Source: Lentinus brumalis
Lineage: Eukaryota; Basidiomycota; Agaricomycetes; Polyporales; Polyporaceae
Assembly: GCA_001792895.1 (NCBI GenBank)
Contig: MARA01000046.1
Coordinates: 186,001 to 250,000 of the forward strand
Direction of reading: 5' to 3'
DNA length: 64,000 bases
The notes below the pieces were generated by a model. The model saw only the letters and a list, made by a program, of their open reading frames with translations. It was not told the DNA's origin and ran no database searches. Shown in pieces: positions 46,053-55,683 of this stretch (position 1 is its first letter; every line of letters starts with the position of its first letter). Made by a program: the position numbers and the translations under genes.

Positions 46053-47473
46053 ATGCCAGTGTTCCCGACGGAGCTGACCGACGAGATCATCGCATGCATC
46101 CCGGTTGTGTGCAGCGGGACCCGCGAGAGGTACCCCACGTTGCTCTGCTGCTCTTTGGTCTGCAGCGCATGGTTGCCGGCCAGTCGGCACCAGCTCTTCC
46201 AGGAGCTCTACATCGATACTCCAGTACGGTATGATCTTCTCGTATGTCGGGTTTTGCACTCCGAGGAGATGAGGCTCTATCTCCCGTCTGTTCGTACAGT
46301 GCAGTTGAAGATCCCGGACTCCCCTCCCTTCAATCGGAGACCGTTCATGCTCGAATTTGCGGGACATCTCCCCAGCGTGACAGACATGCATATGTCATCC
46401 ACGGCTCTTGGCGCATGGATATCACACCCCAGCTCCTTCGTGGCCATATCCCGGTTCTCGAGTACACAATCATTGATGATCTTCCGTTGCGCATTTCCTT
46501 CCTTTGGAGCTCTTCGTCGCATCCTCACCTCTTTACCCTCCTTGACCTTTCTGAGGCTTGACGACCCATCATGGCCAGAACCTGCGGCGGACCTCTCCCC
46601 TCGCCTCTCGCATGGTGCATCCATCGTCCGTCGGCCAGCCCTATTAGTTTTGGCTGCCAGCTGGGGTTCCCATTCCCCTGATCAACGTCGCGCTCAGCAG
46701 TTCATGAATTGGTTGTCGGAAACAGCGACGGCATCATCGCTACTTGACCTGAGGGTCAGTAAACACCCTGACACCGCACAATTTGGATGCATGGAGACGT
46801 TTGGTCCGTCCTTGGTTCGCTTCGGACGAGCTGTACGGAGATTGGACATCGAGGTTGGCGAAAGCCGCGATCCAAGTCAGTCACATCACTCTTCTGCCAT
46901 CTGGCAATCTGTGGTCGTTAGCTAAGCTGCGCTTAGTAGAGCTCGAACGGTTCTTATGCAGCCTCACAAGCCTGGAGGCCCTTCACCTCCGCTTCGACTC
47001 GCTTCGCCTCCAGCCTGATGCCTGGGTCCAGATCGCGAGCCTCATGCACTCCCTTCCACGTCGAACGAAGCTCCTGGACCTTTACATCAGGTTTCACTAT
47101 TCTGGCCCACCCGAGCTTTCGAAATTCGATGGTCTTGAAGCTCTTGATGCGGCTCTACAGCCTGAGCTATTTGACGGGCTTCAGGCCGTGAAGCTTCATC
47201 TACTGTACTATGAAGAGTCGACCAATCCACAGGAGGGGCCAGTTCGCACGGAGCCTATGCTGGCCGTGTTCAAAACCAAATTGTCAAAGCTCTACGAGCG
47301 GAATACCATCGAATTATCCGCTGACGAAGCGTACTCTTACACAGTAGTAAGTGCGGGGACCAAGATACTTACATCATGCAACTTATACAAATTAACTGCT
47401 CTTCCAGTCCGTGAGCCCACAACCTGTGGTCGACATCGAGCCTCCGACCGACCACAAAACCGCGCTGTCCTGA
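46053..47473 (+). pseudogene. F-box-like protein, copy 1 of tandem pair (one frameshift)
   Basis: The start MPVFPTELTDEIIACIPVVC and the block CSLVCSAWLPASRHQLFQEL form an F-box-like motif with the usual CSLVCSAW core. Leucine-rich segments follow (FPSFGALRRILTSLPSLTFL). The frame ends at 46925, but the neighbouring frame resumes from about 46880 (SLTSLEALHLRF, SKFDGLEALDAALQPELFDG) collinear with copy 2, so one base is lost or gained near 46880. A last intron (about 47347-47407) leads to SVSPQPVVDIEPPTDHKTAL and the stop at 47473. A 5'-UTR intron appears to precede the ATG. Presumed SCF adaptor-type protein; may be non-functional. Confidence 0.7.
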
Positions 47474-48036
47474 AGCCGCGTACTATCCTACGCTCTAGTA
47501 TCATCCACTCCTCTTTCAGCACTCGCATCCGCTACGGTACTTGTCACATGCCTGCCGTTCCTGCTCCAGAACCATTCTATAGACTTCCACTCATAGCGCG
47601 AGATACCTCCCACCGATAGTCCTGATGGGTCTCGACGGTGGCGGGGATATGTCGCGGTTCTGTTGTACCATACACCTGTGTCCGTCCCTGCTAAGTACTT
47701 CGATGCATATTCGTGTACTAGGAACTCAAGTCGCTCGTTCCGCCTGTTCACTCGAGATGCGTCTCCACGCGCCTTCACCGCCTCGCATATAAGCTTTGGG
47801 CTGTCAAAGGCTCAAGCAGGCAGTGTCCACGTGCGCGTCATTCAACGGTCGACGTGTCCATCGATTCAATCGCTCCTCGTCGCCGACACTGTTGCCTCCC
47901 CCTCCATCCGCCGCCATCTGCGCCCGAACTCAGCACTCCCACTGTTGTACGACTACTACTTCCTGGTGAGTACTGAGTACCGAGTGGTGGTCGCAAGGTC
48001 ATCCCGGGGCTGACTTCAATGGTCGATGTGTAGGAC

Positions 48037-49448
48037 ATGCCTACGTTCCCGACGGAGCTGACTGACGAGATCATCACATGGGTCCCCGCTGTGTGCTTGA
48101 GCAGTGTTCAAGAGAGGTACCGCACGCTGCTCAGCTGCGCTTTGGTCTGCAGCGCATGGCTGCCCGCCAGCCGGTACCAACTCTTTCAGGAGCTCCACAT
48201 CGATACTCCAGAACGGTACGATCTACTCGTATCCCGAGTTCTACATTCGGAGAAGATGAGAATCCATATCCTGTCTGTCCGCCAAGTAGCGTTGTTCACG
48301 GACCGCCGGGGGGACATCCGTGCCTCCAATCGGAGGCAGTTTATGCTCGAATTTGCCGGACATCTTCCCAATGTGACATTCATGGCCTTCTATGGTGGCG
48401 GTGTCCAGGCATTCTCATCACACCTCAGCTCCTTTCTGGTCATATCCCGGTTCTCAACCATACGGACATTGAGGTTCGAGAATTGCAAATTTCCTTCCTT
48501 CGGAGCTTTTCGTCGTACTCTCACCCTATTACCTTCCCTGGTCGAACTCGAGCTTCGGAGCCCATCGTGGCCAGACCCTGTGGCGGACCTCTCCCATCAG
48601 CTCTCGCATGGTGCTTCAATCGTCCCTCGGCCAGCGCTATCATACCTGGACGTCGCTTGGTATGGCGATCCGGGAACTCGACGTCGTGCTCAGCATTTTA
48701 TGGCTTGGTTGTCGGAGACCGCGACGTCAACATCGCTGGTTGAGTTGAGAGTCAGCAGCGTCCCTGACGGGGTCCAAATCGAATGCATGGCCTTACTTGG
48801 TCCATCCGTGGTTCGCTTCGGACGAGCTGTACGGAAATTACGTATCGAAATTGATCAAGATGATACAGGTCAGTTGAAGCAATCCCCATTGTCGGGTATT
48901 CCTTTCAGTTTGCTGAACCGCTCGGCGCAAGATATAGGACTCCTTTTGGCGGGATGTACAAGTCTCGAGGCCCTCAACATGTACCTGTACCCCCTCGAGC
49001 CCGATACTTGGGTCCTGGTGGAGAGATGGGTCCTGTTGGAGAGCCTCGTGCGCTCTCTTCCACGTCCAGAACGGCTTGTCGAACTTGTCATCACTGTGCA
49101 CTGCGATGACCCACCCGAGGTCTCGGAGTTCGATGGTCTTGAAGCTCTCGATGCGGCCCTACAGCCTGAGGTATTTCGAGCGCTTCAAACCGTGAAGCTT
49201 AATGTATCATATCTCCAAAACTCGACCAACCCACGGGAGGGACCAGCTCTTACGGAGCCTATGCTGGCCGTGATGAAGAACAAATTACCAAAGCTCTACG
49301 ACCGGAATATTATCGAAGTATCCGCTCACGCGGCGTACATTTACACAGTAAGTACAGGGACCACGATGCAAATTAATTGCTCTTCCAGTCGTCCTCGGAC
49401 CCCCTCGACGTCGAGCCTACAACCGAACACAATGCCGCACTGCCCTGA
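48037..49448 (+). CDS. F-box-like protein, copy 2 of tandem pair
   Basis: CDS join(48037..49347,49389..49448), 456 aa. N-terminal F-box-like motif: MPTFPTELTDEIITWVPAVC, then CALVCSAWLPASRYQLFQEL (residues about 1-55). Leucine-rich repeats follow, such as FPSFGAFRRTLTLLPSLVEL, CTSLEALNMYLYPLEPDTW and EFDGLEALDAALQPEVFRAL. A 41-nt last intron gives the C-terminal SSSDPLDVEPTTEHNAALP; reading through it would give a longer, unrelated tail. F-box proteins recruit substrates to SCF ubiquitin ligases; this lineage-specific type is highly expanded in agaricomycetes. Intact, unlike copy 1. Confidence 0.88.
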
Positions 49449-49573
49449 ATCCGGGTATCCTACGCTCTAGTATAATCCTCAGCACCTGCTTGTCACATGC
49501 CTGCCCTTCCTGCTCCAGAACCCATCGCATCCGCCTACGAGAAGTGGGCCTTCGCACGCTCGCGCCGTCCATG

Positions 49574-50191
49574 GCTCCCATAAGGATCAACTCCATCCCG
49601 TCCCACACCAGCGCCATAATCGCCGCGGACCTTCTTTATACCCGTCCAGGCCCGGAGGAAGCCCGTGAGGAGATGATGTACTCCGTGCAGCGGCTAAACT
49701 CGAACTCGTCCTCCGCGAGCTTCGTCATCTCGAGACTCGACCTCGAACACCCGGACCATCATCCACTTCCCCAGCTCGCACCACACAAGCGCATCGTCGC
49801 TGTCGTCGGCGCTCCCGCAGGCTCCCTGTCATCGCTTCTCATCTCTGACTCCCGCTCATTCACCGTACAGCCCCGGTGGCTTCTCTGCCACCGGCTCGTA
49901 GACGTCCACAACAGAGCGAAGTCACAGCGGCCAAAGCTGGCTACAGAAGGAAACGACGATCTCCAATTCCATGACGCACTGGGCACCTCAGTATCCAACA
50001 GCATCGTCGTCGTGCCCCGGCCCCGTAGTCGCGGTTACCTCCATCTTCTTTTCGTCCTTACACGTACTGCCGATCCGCTCCGTGAGCTCGATCTTCAAGT
50101 CGGGGCGGACGCCGTGCCGCATCGTCATCGCGAGCGAAGTCTCCATCCGAGGCCTTGGTGTTGTCTGTGTCGTACTCGCCGCCGGGCTTGA
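49574..50191 (+). CDS. Possible hypothetical protein
   Basis: An open frame from the ATG at 49574 gives about 205 residues (MAPIRINSIPSHTSAIIAAD, then PGPEEAREEMMYSVQRLNS), with ordinary composition for the first 130 residues and Arg-rich composition after that. A minus-strand set of short frames (GSPRAVRDPACQQLIKPGGE at about 50200) overlaps its 3' part, so one of the two may be a decayed gene. No family recognised. Confidence 0.25.
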   Translation, partial: APIRINSIPSHTSAIIAADLLYTRPGPEEAREEMMYSVQRLNSNSSSASFVISRLDLEHPDHHPLPQLAPHKRIVAVVGAPAGSLSSLLISDSRSFTVQPRWLLCHRLVDVHNRAKSQRPKLATEGNDDLQFHDALGTSVSNSIVVVPRPRSRGYLHLLFVLTRTADPLRELDLQVGADAVPHRHRERSLHPRPWCCLCRTRRRA

Positions 50192-51115
50192 TGAGCTGCT
50201 GGCACGCGGGGTCGCGCACGGCGCGCGGAGAGCCAAGGTTGCGCAAGTACGCGCGGTCGGGCCGGGCTCCGTGTTGTGTCACTTCTCGAACACGGACGAG
50301 TAAAGCGTGGACCCGACATCAGTGTAGCAGGACGTCGCGGATGACGGAAGGGCAACGGCTGGTGGCTGCATATGCGTGTGGAGAGCTTCGGTGGACGTGA
50401 TGCACGGAGCGCTCCATCTTCGTGCGCTCGGGTAGTCCGTGGACAGGAGCACATCCACCGTCTGCCATTCAGGCTAGAGTGTCTCGTTGGTGGTCGCAAT
50501 GATGGGGTGATAGCATTCCTGGCTAGTTCGACGCAGCGCGGCGGCCATCCGAGGAGTAAGTAAGTGCCAGTGAACGTCAAGCCTCAGGCCCGGGTCGTAG
50601 CCGGAGAAGACAAGACCCTGGACGAGCGCGTTGCTTGACACCGCAAAGACTAGCCACGCGAAGTAGAGGTCGGAGCCACCCTCGACGAGGGCACCGCACC
50701 TGCTCGTACTCCGTAGGCGTAACTTGGGACCTAATGACCACGACGAGATGCGAGTGAAGACGACCGGACTCCTCCGAATCGTCACCGACATCCTTTCACC
50801 TGAATGCTGCCTGCAGTGTCGCACCAAGAGAGACGGAAGGCGACGCGCTGGTCGGACGTCGCTATGCTGCAAGGCGGAAGGTAGTGAGGAAGAGTCGGGA
50901 TCGGGACCTAGCAAACCAAGTCGCAGGCACTCAACAAGTCACGCCACGCGCAGCGACATCATGAAAGCATGCACGAGTTGTTCAGTCGACTGGTCATGCA
51001 CGGCAGTACGGACTACATGATGTCGTACACGTACACCCTCACATTATCTGCACCGTACTCGTGAGTAGTCGTCACACAGGGGCTCGTTATCAGAGACACA
51101 TACCTTGTTCCCCAT
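50192..51115. other. No firm gene; possible decayed minus-strand coding
   Basis: Short minus-strand frames (YLRNLGSPRAVRDPACQQL, SNALVQGLVFSGYDPGL) look protein-like but are separated by stops and not assignable. Confidence 0.3.
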
Positions 51116-51817
51116 TCACTTCCGCTCCCAGCTCCTATGAAGCTTGAAGAACCGCTGGTCGAACACCGTCGCGTACTCCGTGACCCTCTTCGTCCACGGC
51201 GTCGCGAGCGCCGCCTTGAGCTCCTCCGTCTCCACGACCGACGGGTCCGTCCACTCATGCAACGCGAGGTACTTCGGGACCTTCTTCGGCTTCAAGCTGT
51301 CGTCGTTCCCGCTCACCCCGCCCTCCTTGTACACGTAGCGCGTGGTGCGGACCCACTGCGGCGCCTTCGAGAGAAGCTCGACGTGCTCCTCGTTGTACCA
51401 CTTGTTCAAGTCCTCCTCGAACTCGGGAGGGACGTCCATGAGGACCACGCTGACGTACGGCCCTGGGCTGCGCACGTCGTACGCGTCGCCCTTGCGCGGC
51501 GGCACAGGCACGGCGACCTTCTCGTAGGCGCGGCGGTCGAGGAGACCGATGCGCGAGAGGATGTCCTTCTCGCGGTCGCTGCGAGTCTGTGGGAGGAGCG
51601 AGTATGGGGGCTGGTTCACTGCATCGAGGTCGGTGACGTCGTAGAGGGCGAAGTACGCGGGCTTCTGGCCGTCGACGGCGACCCAGCGCGACCAGGACTG
51701 GAAGGCGGGGATTGGGATACGGAGGGGGACGTGCTCGTTGTCGTACCAGTCGTTGTACTCCGCCTCGGACACATCAGAGCCGGGCTCGGAGAAGACGAGG
51801 AAGATGCCTTCAGTCAT
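51116..51817 (-). CDS. EthD-like dimeric alpha-beta barrel protein
   Basis: A single uninterrupted frame of 233 aa starting MTEGIFLVFSEPGSDVSEAE. Two ferredoxin-like halves repeat the same pattern: YNDWYDNEHVPLRIPIPAF near residue 22 and LNKWYNEEHVELLSKAPQW near 137. The N-x-WY-(D/N)-x-EH-(V)-P/E motif is typical of EthD/dimeric alpha-beta barrel proteins, as is a barrel strand of the form YFALYDVTD / YLALHEWTD. Fungal members are cytosolic and mostly uncharacterised; some relatives act in degradation or polyketide tailoring. No signal peptide, no introns. Divergent to nothing obvious. Family call is firm; role unknown. Confidence 0.85.
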   Translation of the reverse strand: MTEGIFLVFSEPGSDVSEAEYNDWYDNEHVPLRIPIPAFQSWSRWVAVDGQKPAYFALYDVTDLDAVNQPPYSLLPQTRSDREKDILSRIGLLDRRAYEKVAVPVPPRKGDAYDVRSPGPYVSVVLMDVPPEFEEDLNKWYNEEHVELLSKAPQWVRTTRYVYKEGGVSGNDDSLKPKKVPKYLALHEWTDPSVVETEELKAALATPWTKRVTEYATVFDQRFFKLHRSWERK

Positions 51818-53237
51818 CGTGGGCTGTGTGCGAGACGTCGGTGAGTGAGTAGCGGATTTATAAGTTGGGAAAACGACCGACTGTGATATCGATGGGTGCG
51901 ATGGCTTACGAAGGAGGAGGATAGGGTAATGTTATGCGGACGAGAGACGGAAGGAGACGGAGGCCGAGGATTGCAAAGACGTCATCTGTTCCCACAACCC
52001 GGTCCGGCGAGGAAAATCGCGGTCGCGTATGTACGCGTTGCGATGTGTTTGTTTGAAGCCACGCAGTATGTCTGCCCGCTGGACTGACGCAAATTGAAAT
52101 AATCTGCGCAGTGAGTTGCCAGGAGAGAGACATGCTACCTAAGATAGAATAAGGACGACGTAGTAAGTAGGTCTGCCAGTAACTTGAGTAAGTAAGACTT
52201 GCAGTAAACATGGGCAAATAACGCGTCTGTGGCTGAACATTCTCACGCGAACAACCCCGGCGCTCATTCGCGCACACTACTACGACCACGACCACGACAG
52301 ACCACGGCACCAACGTGGTTAAGAGGGAGAAGCCGTGAGTAGAAGCTGAAGACCCGTCTTTTTCAGTTCTCTGCGCTAACCCTAACACTACTACAGCGCC
52401 GAAAGAGTCCCGCGCTCGCTTCCGGCCCCCCCATTTTCTTCGCATGTGCCCCTTGCAGTTCTTGATACCATTGTCTCCTTTATTGTGGCAACAGGTGCGT
52501 GTCTCAGCAAGCCTCTACAGGTTTTAAATTGTTTTGGCCGTCATCGGACAAACTTTCGCCCCCCGCGGGCTGCGCCCCATCGTCGAGTCCAATCCTGGAC
52601 TACATAGGTCTTCTCGTCGAGACGCTTCACTCCTTTGCAAACCCTCGCTATCGTTTCATCCGTTCCCAGCCACATCGCCGAAGCTCCGGTGAGCCTCCCT
52701 AGACTTGCAAGGTAGCATCCCGTAGATTGCTCATCAATCCATCTGTTCGCCTCCCCTTGTCGATTTCTACGGCATCCCGCCATTGCATCCTTCGGGGTCG
52801 CAGCGGTCGCGGACTCCAACCTGCGAGTCTTTGATGATTCAATACTGCATCTTACCTGACGTCGTTCTCGGTGCAAACGTCCTAGCTCGTCTCGCTCAAC
52901 GTGAGTCTCTATGCAAATTTGACCGTCTGATGAGGCTGACGACGTCGTTGCGGAACGGTGGCGCACCCATGCCACTTTCGCTCTTGTTTTCCCAGTACGA
53001 CCCCGCTTTTCTCGAGGTCGATGTACACTCTGATGCGTAGCAACATGTTCTCGCCCTCTAGGTGGAAGTAAATTTCCTTCGCTGAGAGGAATCGGACAAG
53101 GTTACTTGAGATGATGCGACATTTCAAACGGAATATATTGGCAACTTGGTATGTGTTAACACCCGTCTCAAAGAAGATAGTCCGTCAACACGATATTGAA
53201 CCAATACGTATACCATCCCTCGTCTGCGCCCGAAGGC
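51818..53237. other. Intergenic with weak coding traces
   Basis: At 52800-53040 a plus-strand frame (VVLGANVLARLAQRESLCKF) looks protein-like, but no gene could be assembled. Around 52175-52200 are GTAAGTAAG-like simple repeats. Confidence 0.4.
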
Positions 53238-53659
53238 TCACTGCCTGCCGGGACGCTGCTGAGTCGGACGAGGCTGCTGGGTGGCACCAGGGGTCACGGT
53301 GACGGTATCGACAGACTTCGTCTCGGTGACAGTCGTAGTCGTAATCGTGCCGCTCGTCTTGGTGACAGTCTCCGACACGGGGGTCAGGGAGGCTGCGCGG
53401 ACGAAGCGAGTACTAGTCGCCGTCGGTGTGGTCCTCTCAGTCTCGGTGACCGTGGTGGTCGAGGTGGGCCCGGTGACGGTGACAGTAGACGTCGGGGTCA
53501 CGACGGCTTGACGCGCTATGACTGCGAGGAGACAAAGCGTTAGCATCGATTGAACATCGGGCGAACAGCGTGCGAGTGCGCAGACAACTGACCGTTGGCA
53601 CCGACGCTGGTGGCGGCCATCGTAAGCGCGAGGATAGCGGCGATCTTGGACATAAACAT
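53238..53659 (-). CDS. Small secreted Thr-rich protein, family A, pair 5
   Basis: CDS complement(join(53238..53521,53593..53659)), 116 aa. The signal peptide is MFMSKIAAILALTMAATSVG, then AN. The intron is 71 nt. Exon 2 opens VIARQAVVTPTSTVTVTGP and continues TSTTTVTETERTTPTATSTR, FVRAASLTPVSETVTKTSGT and TVTETKSVDTVTVTPGATQQ to the end RPTQQRPGRQ. Intact at both sites broken in pairs 3 and 4, so pairs 1, 2 and 5 keep a whole A gene. A TATAA element lies at 53750-53746. Divergent partner of the B gene at 54360. Confidence 0.9.
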
Positions 53660-54359
53660 GATGGTGACGATACTGTGTAGTGAGGAGAGTTTCCTTTGGA
53701 AATGGGAGAGTGATGATGACTTTGGTGATATTCGGGTGCGCCTTCTTATACCGTCTCCCTGTGCGTCCATAGCCCCTTGAACGTTCGAACTTCTGACTTC
53801 GTGATCTCCACAGAGTCCATCGTCCAGTGAAGCACGTCGCGCACAGCGGCAAATTGCGGGAGATGCCCAGAAGCATTCTGCTTCCGCCCGGCGCGCGTGC
53901 TCGTTTGCCTCCGCTCGCATAGCCACTGCGGTTATCTCCAAAACGCCGCGGGCGCTTACCTCCATGCGCACTCCAAACATAGCGCGCTCGATGGTTCTGA
54001 GGGTAGCACAGCTGCGGAGGCATTCGAGACAGGGATTCTCCCAGTGGGACCCCGATCGCGCTGACATTCAGGGTGAGCGGACCAACATACTCCTGGGAAG
54101 ACCACATGGCGCGATGTGCGTGCCGTGCAGGACACCGAGGTCCTGCGCGGAGCGGAACGTGGACGCTCACGCTAGGGGCGTGCTAGCGCGGTTCCTCGTG
54201 CGATCAAGGTGCAAGTCGTGTTTCTGCAAAGTCTGCGTCCCCTCCATTAATAGGAGCGGGAGTATATAAGCCGAGCAGTTCCCTTTGCTTTTCTGCATTA
54301 TCGACTCTCTCAGCATACCACAGCATATCATTCACTCTATCCCTCACGCTTTATCCATC
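53660..54359. promoter_or_regulatory. Bidirectional promoter of pair 5
   Basis: 700 bp. TATA elements at 53750-53746 (minus) and 54263-54269 (plus). GCCACTGCGGTTATCTCC at 53932-53949. More similar to the pair 4 promoter (shared CCAAAACGCCGCGGGCGCTT-like flank) than to pairs 2 and 3. Confidence 0.65.
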
Positions 54360-54761
54360 ATGATGCACGCAAAGATCACAGCGCTCGTCGCCTTCGTCTT
54401 GGTCGCATGCTCGGCCGCCCAGGCGCAGGGTGCAGGTACGTTCTAGATCACTTCATCTAGTATCTGCGCACTCACTCACCTCCTCACAGGCAGTGACCTC
54501 CTCGTGAAGCGTCAGGCCCCTCCCGCGACCGTCACCGTGACGACGACGGAGCCTGGCCCGACTGTCGTGACGACCTCGACTACGACTCTCGTCCGCCCGA
54601 CGTCGACCGAGCACGTCACGTCGACGATCACGACTGCTACTACCACCACGTTCACCGAGACTGTCACGGACACGACTACGCGCACGAGCACGGTGACCAC
54701 CACCACCGGCGGGGCGACGGTGACGGGTAACCGCCGTCGCGAGGAGCCCACCGCGGCTTGA
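54360..54761 (+). CDS. Small secreted Thr-rich protein, family B, pair 5
   Basis: CDS join(54360..54435,54490..54761), 115 aa. The signal peptide is MMHAKITALVAFVLVACSAA, then QAQGA. The intron is 54 nt. Exon 2 begins GSDLLVKRQAPPATVTVTTT with the KR site, then the conserved Thr/Val-rich body and TGNRRREEPTAA. By eye the exon 2 product matches pair 4 throughout, pointing to recent duplication or gene conversion between pairs 4 and 5 despite about 12 kb between them. Confidence 0.9.
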
Positions 54762-55683
54762 GTAACTGGAGCCATTCGACAGTAGCCAGAACATGTACAT
54801 TTCATGTATCAGTGCCGAAACACATTCCCATATTAATTGCCATAACGGTTGGATATCGCATACATGTGGAGGATAACAACTGCATACAACGCACGAACAC
54901 TGTGACGGAGAATTGCGTTTGTATGTCTTTGCACTTGCATGAGTGTGTTCCTTGCGACGAACCAAGTCGCTAAAACACACGGTCGTAATAAATACTTGTT
55001 AGTATGTGTTCCTGGGAACAAACCATACGCGTTGGCGCCTGTGCTGCCACTTCATCCGACGATCGAACGACTGAGCTCTTCCCTCAAGTGCTATCTTGAT
55101 ATCACCATTCTTACATGCCCCCACAGTTTACTAGTCATAACACATCACCGCTTTGACACTAACTGCGAAAGTAGTCTGTGAGTCAACTGACCGAGTACTT
55201 GAAGTACTCGGTCGATTACTTGGTCCCTGCTTGCATCCACCCATCAATGGTGTAGTTCCTTCACATCAGCCTACTGATTGATCCTCACATAGCCTCAGCA
55301 ACCTTGCGCATACGGACATCACACCGGCGGTAATCTCCTCATTTGCTTTCGCATGGTGCCAGTGGCAGAAACCTACGACCCGCACATCCGCGGACGCGGC
55401 TCCGAAGGTATGTACTCCACGCGCCGTCATTTGTCACGGCGAGCACTAGCCGCAAGGCTCCGGCTAGGTGAGAACCACCAGTGCCTCCGTACAGTGGAAG
55501 AGATCATGCGCGATCAATAGGTAAATGGTGAGCTCTGGATTATGCGCGGTCCCGATCAGCTCCACTAACAGCGGACGATGTACAATGGTACGATGCGTAC
55601 TGCACCTCGTTTTGTGCTGCCCTCATAGACGTCCATCGAGACAACATCTTGCACCATCACCGCGCAGACCTCTCCAAGCCGTG
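54762..55683. other. Intergenic; no gene seen
   Basis: No recognisable coding frame. The repeated downstream block of pairs 2 to 4 is absent, so pair 5 was duplicated without it or has lost it. Confidence 0.5.

Larger units (their letters stand above)
45626..49480. repeat. Tandem duplication of about 2 kb containing two F-box genes
   Basis: Copy 1 is about 45626-47600 and copy 2 about 47615-49480. Upstream sequence is conserved (TGGTGGCGGGGAT, ACCATACACCTGTGT-like, ATATAAGCTTTGGGCT), as are a 5'-UTR intron ending in TAG just before GACATGCC, the coding region, the last intron and the 3' flank with TGCCTGCC(G/C)TTCCTGCTCCAGAAC. Confidence 0.8.

Noticed and set aside
49490..49573. Upstream extension of the hypothetical frame to 49490
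   Set aside because: That start is TTG, and the sequence belongs to the duplicated 3' flank of the F-box gene; the first ATG in this frame is 49574.
51137..51844. 235-residue plus-strand frame opposite the EthD-like gene
   Set aside because: Arg/Val/Leu-rich shadow; the minus strand has clear repeated family motifs.
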